Of a stretch of DNA of 64,000 nucleotides, positions 17,599 to 26,999 are shown one piece after another; position 1 is the first letter of the stretch; the number at the start of each line of letters is the position of its first letter. Under the pieces are notes generated by a model. The model was not told where the DNA came from. It did not search any database and saw nothing but the letters and a program-made list of their open reading frames with translations. Location of the stretch: assembly GCF_023910625.1 (NCBI RefSeq), contig NZ_JAAVVW010000002.1:358024-422023 (forward strand), written 5' to 3'. The translations under genes were made by a program, and so were the position numbers. The DNA is from Limnohabitans sp. (GTDB lineage Bacteria > Pseudomonadota > Gammaproteobacteria > Burkholderiales > Burkholderiaceae_C).

Positions 17599-18798
17599 TC
17601 AAGCCGAAGCGGTGGAAGCATTCGAGGTGGCGGGGGGGGCCGTGGTGGCTGTACGGTGGGCTGGGATCTTGCCCGACTTCACATCGTCGTACCACAACTC
17701 ATGGTGCTCCTTGGCCCAGGTTTCGTCCACATAGCCCGTGCGCATGGCTTTGTAAGCACCACGCATGCCAATGGTGCCCATGTAGATGTGGCCGATGAAC
17801 ATGGCCATCATGAACAAGGCCGCCACGCCGTGGATCATGCTGGCGATTTGCATGGTGCCGCGTTCGTAAATGAGACCGGGGATCAGCATGTCCAGCACCA
17901 GGCCTGAGCCGACCACGATCGCACCCAAGAGCAGCACGCCGCCCCAGAACACCACTTTTTCGCCCGCATTGAATCGGTGGGAAGGCACTTCAGTACCCGA
18001 GAACAAACCGCCGCCTTTGAGCATCCAGACCACATCGTCCTTGCTGGGCAGGTTGTCTTTGACAAAGGTGATGAAGACCACCACCAAAGACACCGCAAAC
18101 AAGGGGCCTGCAAAGTTGTGCAGGTTTTTCAGGGCGAAGCTCAACCAGCCAAACAGCGTACCACCCAAAATAGGGAGCAAGAAGTATTTGCCGTAGGCGA
18201 TGACGATGCCCGAGATGGCCAGCGACACAAAAGCGATGGCGTTGGCCCAATGGGCCGAGCGCTCAAAGGGTGTGAAGCGTTCGATCTTGCGGCCGGTTTC
18301 CTGGCCGTGTAATTCGATGGTGCCCTTGGAGAAATAAAACAAAGCCATCGCGCCCACAGCGATCAGCAGCAAGGCTGCGCCATAAGGAATGATGATGTTG
18401 TTGCGGACCTGCCGCCAAGACTCACCCGCCGAGGCCAGACGCGAGCCGGGGTACTGCACGAAGGGCTGGATCAGGTTGCCAGCCTCGGGCGCCTGGCTTT
18501 TGGGCAGGCTGGTATAGCCGGTCACGCCCTGCCCCACCGCGCGCCACATGGGCGCGTTGTTACCGGGCTGCACTTGACCACGCTCGGCGTTGGTCTGGTC
18601 CTTGTACTTCGGATCGGCGTCGGCACCCGGTGCGATCTGGAAGATGTTGGCGCTTTTGACGCCCAGGCTGTTGGCAGCTGCGGCGGCAGGTGCAGCGGAA
18701 GATGCAGCGGGTGGGGCCGCAGATGCCGGGGCCTGCGTTTGGGCCACAGCGCCCAAGGTCCACAGGGCCAGACCGATGCTCAGTAAGAAGCGACGCAT
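17599..18798 (-). CDS. Formate dehydrogenase gamma subunit (cytochrome b556)
   Basis: The start at MRRFLLSIG is set by AAGGAG 6 bases upstream; a GTG 21 bp earlier is less likely. The 399-residue protein has a signal peptide ending near GAVAQTQA, an Ala/Pro-rich stretch, a periplasmic region, and four or five membrane helices (for example NNIIIPYGAALLLIAVGAMA, FVSLAISGIVIAYG, GGVLLLGAIVVGSGLVL, MIHGVAALFMMAMFIGHIYM). The helices carry histidines suited to heme b (RSAHWANA, LHNFAGP, HGVAAL, GHIYMG). It passes electrons from the catalytic subunits to quinone. The N-terminal extension makes it longer than the E. coli FdoI of about 210 residues. Confidence 0.93.
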   Translation of the reverse strand: MRRFLLSIGLALWTLGAVAQTQAPASAAPPAASSAAPAAAAANSLGVKSANIFQIAPGADADPKYKDQTNAERGQVQPGNNAPMWRAVGQGVTGYTSLPKSQAPEAGNLIQPFVQYPGSRLASAGESWRQVRNNIIIPYGAALLLIAVGAMALFYFSKGTIELHGQETGRKIERFTPFERSAHWANAIAFVSLAISGIVIAYGKYFLLPILGGTLFGWLSFALKNLHNFAGPLFAVSLVVVFITFVKDNLPSKDDVVWMLKGGGLFSGTEVPSHRFNAGEKVVFWGGVLLLGAIVVGSGLVLDMLIPGLIYERGTMQIASMIHGVAALFMMAMFIGHIYMGTIGMRGAYKAMRTGYVDETWAKEHHELWYDDVKSGKIPAHRTATTAPPATSNASTASA

Positions 18799-18815
18799 GA
18801 ACTTCTCCTTGTGGC

Positions 18816-19043
18816 TCACTTGGGCGCACGAGCGTGGTCATCTTGACCATAACTGGCACGCGCCTTGAGTTGGTTGGCCCAACCGTCTTTGTCGCCGGCT
18901 TTCCAGCCCGGGGCGGTGTAAACCGCCACACCGGTGCCGCTTTGCACGGGCTTGTCAGAACGCACACCCGGCTTGTCTTGCGAGGTTTCGCCGCACGCCA
19001 CCAGCAAAGCCGCGAACCCGATGATGAAGATGGTTTTTTTCAT
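18816..19043 (-). CDS. Small lipoprotein of the formate dehydrogenase cluster
   Basis: A 75-residue protein with a lipoprotein signal, MKKTIFIIGFAALLVAC, in which Cys17 would be lipidated. The mature part is short and hydrophilic, with YTAPGWKAGDKDGWANQLKA. It lies between the beta and gamma subunit genes, with gaps of 2 and 17 bp, so it is surely co-transcribed. No family is recognised. A role in assembling or anchoring the periplasmic enzyme is inferred only from position. Confidence 0.75.
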   Translation of the reverse strand: MKKTIFIIGFAALLVACGETSQDKPGVRSDKPVQSGTGVAVYTAPGWKAGDKDGWANQLKARASYGQDDHARAPK

Positions 19044-19045
19044 GC

Positions 19046-19649
19046 TCAGGCTCCTGGTTTGGCTTGGTTGCCGTAAGCCGTGCCCCAGCCCCAAACTTCG
19101 GCGCCTTTGCCTCGGGCCAGCACACGACCGCGCAGAATGTCGGCGACCACATCGCCGTCACCCGCCAGCAAAGCTTTGGTTGAGCACATTTCTGCACAAG
19201 CGGGCAGCTTGCCCTCGGCCAGGCGGTTGCGGCCGTATTTTTCGAATTCAGCTTGGCTGCCATGCTCTTCTGGGCCGCCCGCACAGAACGTGCACTTGTC
19301 CATCTTGCCGCGCAAGCCAAAGGTGCCACTGGAGGGGAATTGAGGCGCGCCAAACGGGCAGGCATAGGAGCAGTATCCACAGCCAATGCAGATGTCCTTG
19401 TCGTGCAACACGACACCTTCGTCTGTTTTGTAAAAGCAGTTGACGGGGCAAACGGCCATGCAAGGCGCGTCGGAGCAGTGCATGCAAGCCACCGAGATCG
19501 ACTTCTCACCCGGTACGCCATCGTTTCAGGGTGACCACGCGGCGGCGGTTCACGCCCCACGGGACTTCGTGTTCGTTTTTGCAAGCGGTGACGCAGCCGT
19601 TGCATTCGATGCAGCGCTCTGCATCGCAAATAAATTTCATTCGTGCCAT
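19046..19649 (-). pseudogene. Formate dehydrogenase beta subunit (4Fe-4S), interrupted by a one-base frameshift
   Basis: Reading from the ATG at 19649 gives MARMKFICDAERCIECNGC and on to RRRVVTL, then the frame breaks at an AAA run (TTT at 19524-19526 on the plus strand) and soon stops. Removing one A restores NDGVPGEKSIS and joins the second frame, which continues through MACMHCSDAPCMAVCPVNC, CIGCGYCSYACPFGAPQ and CTFCAGGPEEHG to a stop at 19046. The joined product would be 200 residues with four 4Fe-4S clusters, the electron wire between the alpha and gamma subunits. Since all other subunits are intact, a sequencing error in the homopolymer is as likely as a real mutation. Confidence 0.88.
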
Positions 19650-19667
19650 CGTGTTCTCCTGGGGCGC

Positions 19668-22628
19668 TTAGGCTTTTTCGATGTTGCAGATGGTGGTCTT
19701 GGACTCTTGCATCATGGTGACGCTGTCATAACCGTAGGTGGTGGCGGTGTTGACCGCCTCGCCGCGCACGATGGGCGCAGCGCCTTTGGGGTAGTGCGCC
19801 AGCATGTCGGCACCTTGCCAACGACCAGAGAAGTGGAAAGGCATCCACACCGTGGCGGTGTCCACACGCTCGGTCACCAGGGCCTGCACGTCCAGTCGAG
19901 CGCCGGTGGCACCGGTCAACCAGACGCGGTCGCCGTTGCGGATGCCCCGGTCTGCTGCCGTCTTGGGATGGATTTCGACATAGGCCTCTTGCTGCAACTC
20001 GGCCAGCCAAGGGTTGGCGCGGGTTTCCTCGCCACCGCCTTCGTACTCGACCAAACGGCCAGAGGTCAGGATGAGCGGGTACTTCTCGTGCACCTTGTCG
20101 GCGATGTTCTTGTCCTGCACGGTCTTGAACAAGGTAGGCAGACGCCAGAAAGCCTTGCGGTCGTCGTGTGTGGGGTACTTGGCCATCAAGTCCGGACGGG
20201 TGCCGTACAAAGGCTCGCGGTGCTGCGGAATCGGATCTGGGAAGTTCCAGACCACGGCGCGCGCCTTGGCGTTGCCAAAGGGGTGGCAACCGTGGTTTTT
20301 CATGAACACACGGATCATGCCGCCCGACGAATCCGTCTTCCAGTTTTTGCCTTCGGCTTTGGCTTTTTCAGCCTCGGTCAGCTCGTCCCACCAGCCCAGT
20401 TTCTTGAGCAAGATGTGGTCGAGTTCCGGGTAACCGGTGGTGATGTCCGCGCCCTTGGAGTGCGAACCGTCTTCGGCCAACAGGCTCTTGCCTTCACGTT
20501 CCACGCCAAAGTTCGCGCGGAAATTACCGCCACCATCCATGACGTGCTTGGAGGTGTCGTACAGGTTGGGCGAGCCCGGGTGCTTCATTTCGGGCGTGCC
20601 GTAGCAAGGCCATGGCAGACCGAAGTAATCACCGGTGAAGTCGTAGCCGGTTTCCTTGTCCTTGCCGCCTTTGGCCTTGAGCGTCTTCACATCGAACACG
20701 TTCATGTTCTTCATGTGGGCCTTCAGGCGCTCTGGGCTTTGGCCGGTGTAGCCAATGGTCCAGACGCACTTGTTGATCTCGCGCAGGATGTCCTCGGGCA
20801 CAGGCTCGTCCATGCCGCCGACTTTTTGCATCTTGTAGTTTTTGGACAGCTCTTTGGCAAAGCCCAATTTCTCTGCCAGCTGGTGCATGATCATGTGGTC
20901 CGAGCGGCTCTCCCACAAGGGCTCAATGACTTTCTCGCGCCACTGGATGGAGCGGTTGGAGGCGGTGCACGAACCGCTGGTTTCGAACTGGGTCGCAGCG
21001 GGCAACAGGTACACCGCACGGTTGGGGTTAAGGTCTTCGGCCTTGCCGGGCATGGCGGCCATGGCCGCTGTGGCCGATGGGTACGGGTCGACCACCACCA
21101 ACAAGTCGAGCTTGTCCATGGCGCGCTTCATGTCCAGACCACGGGTTTGCGAGTTGGGGGCATGGCCCCAATAGAACACGCCGCGCAGGTTGCTGTCTTG
21201 GTCGATCAGCTCGTTGTTCTCGAGTACGCCATCGATCCAGCGGGACACGGTGATGCCGTTCTTGCCCATCATGGCGGGCGATGCGAACTGTTTTTTGATC
21301 CACTCGAAATCCACACCCCAGGTGCTGGCAAAGTGCTTCCAGGAGCCTTCGGCCAAACCGTAGTAACCGGGCAATGAATCGGGGTTAGGGCCCACGTCGG
21401 TCGCGCCCTGCACGTTGTCGTGGCCACGGAAAATATTGGTGCCGCCACCGGTCTTGCCGACGTTGCCCAAAGCCAATTGCAAGATGCAAGAAGCACGCAC
21501 GATGGCATTGCCAATCGTGTGCTGGGTCTGGCCCATGCACCAGACGATGGTGCCGGGGTTGTTCTCGTGCAGCATCTTGGCGATCTTGAAGACTTGGTCT
21601 TCTTTGACGCCGCAAGCCTCTTCCACCTTGTCGGGTGTCCACTTGGCCAGCACTTCGGTCTTGATGGCGTCCATGCCGTAGACACGGTCGTTGATGTATT
21701 TTTTGTCTTCCCAGCCGTTTTTGAAGATGTGATACAGCACACCAAACAGGAAAGGAATGTCGGTACCGGAGCGGATGCGCACGAACTCGTCGGCCTTGGC
21801 TGCGGTGCGGGTGAAACGCGGGTCGACCACGATCATCTTGCAGCCGTTTTCTTTGGCGTGCAGCATGTGCAGCATGGACACCGGGTGGGCTTCGGCCGCG
21901 TTGGAGCCGATGTACAAAGCGACCTTGCTGTTTTGCATGTCGTTGTACGAGTTGGTCATGGCGCCATAACCCCAGGTGTTGGCCACACCGGCCACCGTGG
22001 TGGAGTGGCAAATGCGGGCTTGGTGGTCGCAGTTGTTGGTGCCCCAGAAGCTCACGAACTTGCGCAGCAAATAGGCTTGTTCGTTGTTGTGTTTGGAGGA
22101 GCCCACGTAATAAATGCTGTCTGGGCCGCTGGCCTTTTTCAGCTCCAGCATCTTGGCGCTGATTTCGTTGAGGGCCACGTCCCAGCTGATGCGCTCGTAT
22201 TTGCCGTTGACCAGCTTCATGGGGTAACGCAGGCGGTATTCGCCATGGCCATGCTCACGGATGGCCGCGCCCTTGGCGCAATGCGCACCCAGGTTGATGG
22301 GCGAGTCGAACACAGGCTCCTGGCGCACCCAAACACCGTTTTCCACAACCGCATCGATGGCGCAACCCACCGAGCAGTGGGTGCAGATGGTGCGCTTGAC
22401 TTCGACCTTGCCCGCGCCCGTGATGGACTTGGCAGTGGCGGCCTGCGCTTTTTGCACCAAGCTCAACTGGGATGCAGCCAAGCCCACCCCCACGCCCAAA
22501 CCCGAGCGGCGCAAAAAGCTGCGGCGGTCCAGGGTGGGCAAGGCCTGCGACAAACCACGGCGCAAGCTGTGGATGAAGGGGGATGACGTGGCATCAGATG
22601 TGCCGGAGGATTTTTTGGTCAGCAACAT
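19668..22628 (-). CDS. Formate dehydrogenase alpha subunit (molybdopterin, Tat-exported)
   Basis: This 986-residue catalytic subunit has a twin-arginine signal (DRRSFLRRSGLG, Arg35-36), a 4Fe-4S motif (Cys82, Cys85, Cys89 and Cys117 in TICTHCSVGC and GAHCAKG), and molybdopterin-binding segments throughout. The catalytic residue is Cys207 in ARICHSTTVAG, so the enzyme needs no selenocysteine. It oxidises formate in the periplasm and passes electrons through the beta and gamma subunits to quinone. It lies 18 bp upstream of the frameshifted beta gene and 43 bp downstream of the small Tat protein gene. Confidence 0.97.
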   Translation of the reverse strand: MLLTKKSSGTSDATSSPFIHSLRRGLSQALPTLDRRSFLRRSGLGVGVGLAASQLSLVQKAQAATAKSITGAGKVEVKRTICTHCSVGCAIDAVVENGVWVRQEPVFDSPINLGAHCAKGAAIREHGHGEYRLRYPMKLVNGKYERISWDVALNEISAKMLELKKASGPDSIYYVGSSKHNNEQAYLLRKFVSFWGTNNCDHQARICHSTTVAGVANTWGYGAMTNSYNDMQNSKVALYIGSNAAEAHPVSMLHMLHAKENGCKMIVVDPRFTRTAAKADEFVRIRSGTDIPFLFGVLYHIFKNGWEDKKYINDRVYGMDAIKTEVLAKWTPDKVEEACGVKEDQVFKIAKMLHENNPGTIVWCMGQTQHTIGNAIVRASCILQLALGNVGKTGGGTNIFRGHDNVQGATDVGPNPDSLPGYYGLAEGSWKHFASTWGVDFEWIKKQFASPAMMGKNGITVSRWIDGVLENNELIDQDSNLRGVFYWGHAPNSQTRGLDMKRAMDKLDLLVVVDPYPSATAAMAAMPGKAEDLNPNRAVYLLPAATQFETSGSCTASNRSIQWREKVIEPLWESRSDHMIMHQLAEKLGFAKELSKNYKMQKVGGMDEPVPEDILREINKCVWTIGYTGQSPERLKAHMKNMNVFDVKTLKAKGGKDKETGYDFTGDYFGLPWPCYGTPEMKHPGSPNLYDTSKHVMDGGGNFRANFGVEREGKSLLAEDGSHSKGADITTGYPELDHILLKKLGWWDELTEAEKAKAEGKNWKTDSSGGMIRVFMKNHGCHPFGNAKARAVVWNFPDPIPQHREPLYGTRPDLMAKYPTHDDRKAFWRLPTLFKTVQDKNIADKVHEKYPLILTSGRLVEYEGGGEETRANPWLAELQQEAYVEIHPKTAADRGIRNGDRVWLTGATGARLDVQALVTERVDTATVWMPFHFSGRWQGADMLAHYPKGAAPIVRGEAVNTATTYGYDSVTMMQESKTTICNIEKA

Positions 22629-22671
22629 GGAGGGCTCCAGTTGGGGATGAACAGGAAAGAGAGACGAAAAA

Positions 22672-22878
22672 TCAGACGCGGGCGGTCTTGTAATACTGCT
22701 GAACGTGCTCGCTCAGGGTGTAACCCCCGCCACGCGTGGGCTTGGGCAAGGACGTGGCCACGGGCGCGGCCTGCTTGACAACACCCGGCAAAACAGCGGT
22801 GGCTGCAGCCACCGCGCCCACCGTGGCAGCACCTGAGAACAGGCTGCGGCGCGAAAGAGCGGAAGTTTTGGAAGACAT
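22672..22878 (-). CDS. Formate dehydrogenase region Tat-signal small protein
   Basis: A 68-residue protein with a twin-arginine motif SRRSLFSGAATVGAVAA near the N-terminus and a C-terminal block GGGYTLSEHVQQYYKTARV. Small proteins with this layout occur at the head of membrane formate dehydrogenase operons and are known as formate dehydrogenase region Tat targets. The start is set by AAGGAG 6 bases upstream of the ATG at 22878. Its role is unknown; it may piggyback or help in export of the alpha subunit. Confidence 0.85.
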   Translation of the reverse strand: MSSKTSALSRRSLFSGAATVGAVAAATAVLPGVVKQAAPVATSLPKPTRGGGYTLSEHVQQYYKTARV

Positions 22879-23104
22879 CAAAGACTCCTTAAAGGGACAA
22901 GGCAACGGCTCAATAGAACATCCAACCTAGGCAGCAAAATGCACAGGTGATCTTACTGGCTGACCAGCCGACCACCCAAGTGAAAACCCTTACCCCCGAT
23001 TGATTTGCGTCAAACAGGTGACTGGCCAAACGGTATGGACTTCAAGAAAGTGTCCGCACACACAAACCACTTGGGCATTGTGTGCGCTGACGCACGGTGT
23101 TCTT

Positions 23105-25054
23105 TTATTTGTAAAGAACTTCAGGCAACCACATGCCGATGGCCGGGAACATGTAGAGCAGCACGATGGCAAAGACCTGAATCGCCATGAAAGGCAACAT
23201 GCCCGCGAAGATCTGGTTCAGCGTGACGTGTGGTGGGCTCACACCCTTCAGGTAGAAAGCCGCCATGGCCACAGGTGGGCTCAGGAATGCGGTCTGCAGG
23301 TTCAAAGCCACCAACAAACCGAAGAACAGCGGATCGATGCCAAAGTGGGGCAGCAAGGGGATGAAGATCGGCATGAAAATCACGATGATCTCTGTCCACT
23401 CCAAAGGCCAGCCCAACAAGAAGATGACCACTTGCGCCAGGATCATGAACTGCACCGGCGTCAGGTCCATGCCCAGCACCCAGGTGTTGATGATCTCTTG
23501 GCCACCCAGCAACGCAAAGGCTGCCGAGAAAATGCTGGAGCCCACAAACAACCAGCACACCATGGCGCTGGTTTTTGCCGTCAGGTACACCGATTCGCGC
23601 AGCACCACATAGTTGAGCCTGCGGTAAGCGGCAGCCAGCAGCAAACCGCCCAGCGAACCCATGGCCGCCGCTTCGGTCGGTGTGGCCAAACCAAACACGA
23701 TGGTGCCGAGCACCGCCAAAATCATGATGGCCAGCGGGAAGAACGAGCCCAGCAACATCTTGAAAATCTCAAGCCTTGCAAAGCTGAAATAGGCATAGAA
23801 CAGGGCCAAGGCCACTGCGCAGCTGGCCAAGCCAATCCAGAAGGACAGCGGCGCTTCTTGGCGCTCGGCCTCATCCGCAGGCGTTTGCGCCGCAGCACTG
23901 ACCGCGACCGACGCAGGCTCTTTGGCAGGTTCTGAAGCTGGGGCCGCATCCGCTTTGGCCTCTTCGGTCGCAGCCGGTGGGGTTTGCAAGCCTTCGGTTT
24001 CGGGCTCCGACAAACCGCTGACGTTTTCCTCTTCTGCGGCGTCTGCGGAATCGGACAACTCACCACCCATGGCCATCACACCCTCGACCGTCTCGACGGG
24101 CAGTGGTGCAGTGACTTTGAAGTAAATGGTTCCCATGATCGCTGCGACGGCCAAAAGCGGCAGCAAAGCAATGACCAAGTGGTTGAGCAAGTCGCGCATG
24201 GGCACTGCCGCATTGCGCTTGCCCTTGAGGGCGCCGATCAAGCCGGGCAGCACGTTGTTGCTGATGTCTTTGGACACCACTTGCGCAAACGCTGGCAAGG
24301 GCACGATGCGGTCTTGCGCCGACATGGGCGGTGCCATGCTGGGCTTGATCTTGGCCAAAATCACCACGTAGAGCACGTACAAGGTGGCCAGCATCACACC
24401 AGGAAAGAATGCGCCAGCGTACAACTTGACCACCGACACGCCGGCCGTCGCGCCGTAGACGATCAACATGACCGAGGGCGGAATCAGAATGCCCAAACAG
24501 CCGCCTGCGGTGATGGCCCCCGCCGACAACTGAACGCTGTAACCCGCACGCAGCATAGCCGGCAGCGCCAGCAAGCCCATGAGCGTGACCACCGCGCCCA
24601 CGATGCCCGTGGCCGTGGCAAAAATGGCGCAGGTCACGATGGTGGCCACTGCCAAAGAACCCGGAACACGGGCCATCGCCAAGTGCATGCTCTTGAACAA
24701 TTTTTCGATCAAGTTGGCGCGTTCAATGAGGTAGCCCATGAACACGAACAAGGGGATCGAGATCAGCACGTCATTGGACATGACCGAGAAGGCGCGCTGA
24801 ACCATCAGGTCCAGCGTTTGCTGAACCGCCAGATCGGGGTTGGAGCTTCGGTAAGCAATCCAGGCAAAGATCATGCCCATGCCCATGAGCGTGAAAGCTG
24901 TGGGGAAACCCAACATGATCGCCACCACCACCAAGGCCAGCATGAGCAAGCCCAAATGACCGTTGGCCATCTCGGAAGGAGGAGGCAACAAAACAAAGGC
25001 CGACAACACGACCAAGGCCATGATGGTCAGACCAAACCAGACTTCTTTTTTCAT
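23105..25054 (-). CDS. dctM: TRAP transporter large permease (DctM), with acidic insert
   Basis: This 649-residue membrane protein is the transport channel of a sodium-coupled TRAP system. Family segments include VMSNDVLISIPLFVFMGYLIERA, seen here at about 91-113, and AGGCLGILIPPSVMLIVYG at about 183-201. It is about 200 residues longer than the usual 430, partly from a Glu/Ala/Pro-rich stretch at about 331-402 between two membrane blocks. Long DctM forms are typical of the mannitol/chloroaromatic (TakP-type) branch. It overlaps the dctQ stop by 4 bp. Confidence 0.93.
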   Translation of the reverse strand: MKKEVWFGLTIMALVVLSAFVLLPPPSEMANGHLGLLMLALVVVAIMLGFPTAFTLMGMGMIFAWIAYRSSNPDLAVQQTLDLMVQRAFSVMSNDVLISIPLFVFMGYLIERANLIEKLFKSMHLAMARVPGSLAVATIVTCAIFATATGIVGAVVTLMGLLALPAMLRAGYSVQLSAGAITAGGCLGILIPPSVMLIVYGATAGVSVVKLYAGAFFPGVMLATLYVLYVVILAKIKPSMAPPMSAQDRIVPLPAFAQVVSKDISNNVLPGLIGALKGKRNAAVPMRDLLNHLVIALLPLLAVAAIMGTIYFKVTAPLPVETVEGVMAMGGELSDSADAAEEENVSGLSEPETEGLQTPPAATEEAKADAAPASEPAKEPASVAVSAAAQTPADEAERQEAPLSFWIGLASCAVALALFYAYFSFARLEIFKMLLGSFFPLAIMILAVLGTIVFGLATPTEAAAMGSLGGLLLAAAYRRLNYVVLRESVYLTAKTSAMVCWLFVGSSIFSAAFALLGGQEIINTWVLGMDLTPVQFMILAQVVIFLLGWPLEWTEIIVIFMPIFIPLLPHFGIDPLFFGLLVALNLQTAFLSPPVAMAAFYLKGVSPPHVTLNQIFAGMLPFMAIQVFAIVLLYMFPAIGMWLPEVLYK

Positions 25055-25674
25055 TTTTGCGTTCCCTTGGCAATCACCAACTCGCCTAACTTGACGATGT
25101 CTTCGTCTTTCACATTGACCATTTGCTTGAGTTTTTCGACATCGACCTCGTCCACGTCATCGCCACGCTTGGGCCACTCACCTTGCTGGATACACACAAT
25201 GCAACGCACAATTTCAACCAAACCCTGAGCCAACAGGAAAGCACCCGCAATCGGCAAAATGGTTTTGAACGGGTAGATGGGCGGACCGTCGGCCGTCACG
25301 TTGGAGTGCTCGTTGATGGCCCAGGAATCTGCGGCAAAACCATAGCCGGCGTACGCCAAAGCGACCACGCCCGGTATGAAAAACACGATGTAAAGAAGCA
25401 GGTCCAACCAGGCCTGCAGACGGGGCGGGAAAAAGCCATACAGCACATCACCACGCACATGGCCGTTCTTGGAGAGGGTGTAGGCACCCGCCATCATGAA
25501 GAGCGATCCGTACATCATGCTCATGACGTCAAAGGCCCAGGCATGGGGGCTGTCTAAAACATATCGGGAGAAAACCTCCCAGGAAATCATGAAGGTCAAC
25601 GCCACGATCAGCCAGGAAAAAAATTGACCAATCCAAGTACTGACTTTGTCAATAAAGAGCAACAGGTTTTGCAT
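25051..25674 (-). CDS. dctQ: TRAP transporter small permease (DctQ)
   Basis: A 207-residue protein with four predicted membrane helices, including WIGQFFSWLIVALTFMISWE near the N-terminus with the typical tryptophans, and LLLYIVFFIPGVVALAYAGY. The last 50 residues are a charged cytoplasmic tail. DctQ joins DctM and contacts the loaded binding protein. It lies 67 bp after dctP and overlaps dctM by 4 bp, on the same strand. Confidence 0.92.
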   Translation of the reverse strand: MQNLLLFIDKVSTWIGQFFSWLIVALTFMISWEVFSRYVLDSPHAWAFDVMSMMYGSLFMMAGAYTLSKNGHVRGDVLYGFFPPRLQAWLDLLLYIVFFIPGVVALAYAGYGFAADSWAINEHSNVTADGPPIYPFKTILPIAGAFLLAQGLVEIVRCIVCIQQGEWPKRGDDVDEVDVEKLKQMVNVKDEDIVKLGELVIAKGTQK

Positions 25675-25741
25675 AAGGGAACCGCATAAATGAATCAGCC
25701 ATCCAGGTTGACTGGATGGCTGTAAGGGAAGCCAGAAAAAA

Positions 25742-26875
25742 TCAACCTTTTTTAGGGGCTGGGGCTTTCGCTCCGAAGAAGTGGTTCACGGCCATGCGAC
25801 GGCTGATGTTGGTGTCCTGGTCCCACTTGACCGCACGTTGTGCGAAGGCGCGTTGGGATTCCACGATTTCCTTGAACAGCGGATTTTCTGCAGACTTCTT
25901 GGCGACAATTTCGGTCCAGATTTTCAATTGGTCTTGCAAAATGGCGTCAGGCGTTTTATAGAACTTGACCTTGTCTTTGGTCTGCAACTCGATGTAGTCC
26001 TTGGAATAGCGGTCAATGGCTTTCCAGGACATGTCCGCAGAAGCCGCCTCCGTAGCAATGGCGATGACCGACTTCATCTTGGCAGGCAAGGCATCGTACT
26101 TGGTCTTGTTGAACATGATCTCAAACGTCTCAGCGCTCTGGTGGTAGCTTTGCAGCATGCACACCTTGGAGACATCGGGAAAGCCCAAAATGCGGTCAGA
26201 GGTGGCGTTGTTGAACTCAGCGCCATCCAGCAAGCCGCGGTCCATCGCAGGGACGATTTCGCCGCCTGGCAAGGCGTTCACCGCAGCACCCATGGCGGTG
26301 AACAAGTCAATGGCCAACCCGTTGGTACGGAACTTCAAGCCCTTGAAATCCGCAGACTTGGTGATTGGCTTCTTGAACCAGCCCAGTGGCTGTGTGGACA
26401 TGGGGCCATACAAGAACGACTGCACGTTGCCACCAATCGACGCGTACAACTTGGCCAGCAGTTCAGCACCGCCGCCGTACTTGTGCCAAGACAAAATCAT
26501 GTTGGCGTCCATGCCGAAGGCTGGGCCAGAGTTCCACAAGGCCAAAGCGTTTTGCTTGCCGTAGTGGTAACCCAACACACCGTGACCGCCGTCCAAAGTG
26601 CCTTTGGAGACCGCTTCAAGCAAGCCGAAAGCAGGCACGACAGCGCCCGCTGGCAGCACTTCGATCTTCAGATCGCCTCCGGTCATGTCGTTGACCTTCT
26701 TGGCGTAGTCCAGTGCGTACTCGTGGAAGATGTCCTTGGCAGGCCAAGTGCTCTGCCAGCGCATGGAGATCGGGCCGGTTTGGGCCTTGGCGATCATGGG
26801 CGCAGAGAGGGTACCTGCAGCCAGGGCAGCGCCCTTGAGCAGATGACGACGGCGGGGGGTTTTGTTGTCTGACAA
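25742..26875 (-). CDS. dctP: TRAP transporter substrate-binding protein (DctP, TakP-like)
   Basis: The start is a TTG at 26875, set by GGAG seven bases upstream; translation begins with SDNKTPRRRHLLKGAA, a Tat-like signal cleaved after MIAKA. The 377-residue mature protein has the TakP-type text MRWQSTWPAKDIFHEYA, FRTNGLAIDLF and MDRGLLDGAEFNNATSD. This branch binds 2-oxoacids or other carboxylates, often in complex with a cation. The ligand here cannot be read from sequence; the neighbouring benzoate and formate genes make a carboxylate plausible. It is first in the dctP-dctQ-dctM operon. Confidence 0.92.
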   Translation of the reverse strand: MSDNKTPRRRHLLKGAALAAGTLSAPMIAKAQTGPISMRWQSTWPAKDIFHEYALDYAKKVNDMTGGDLKIEVLPAGAVVPAFGLLEAVSKGTLDGGHGVLGYHYGKQNALALWNSGPAFGMDANMILSWHKYGGGAELLAKLYASIGGNVQSFLYGPMSTQPLGWFKKPITKSADFKGLKFRTNGLAIDLFTAMGAAVNALPGGEIVPAMDRGLLDGAEFNNATSDRILGFPDVSKVCMLQSYHQSAETFEIMFNKTKYDALPAKMKSVIAIATEAASADMSWKAIDRYSKDYIELQTKDKVKFYKTPDAILQDQLKIWTEIVAKKSAENPLFKEIVESQRAFAQRAVKWDQDTNISRRMAVNHFFGAKAPAPKKG

Positions 26876-26999
26876 GGTGAGTCTCCGAAAGATGATGAAC
26901 TTGCAAGCGTAAAAAATTACTGCTTGGTTTTTGATTATGCAGCGCACCAAACGCTCGCCAGTCAGTGAAAACCCTATGAAACCCCGTCTAACATTTCAA

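Noticed and set aside
18955-19629. Minus-strand frame of 224 codons in the beta subunit region
   Set aside because: It is Arg-rich and contains none of the iron-sulfur motifs, which lie in the two other frames joined by the frameshift.
19440-21377. Plus-strand open frame of 645 codons opposite the formate dehydrogenase alpha subunit
   Set aside because: It is antisense to a clear catalytic gene, and the composition (His, Val, Gly, Ala) is that of a shadow.
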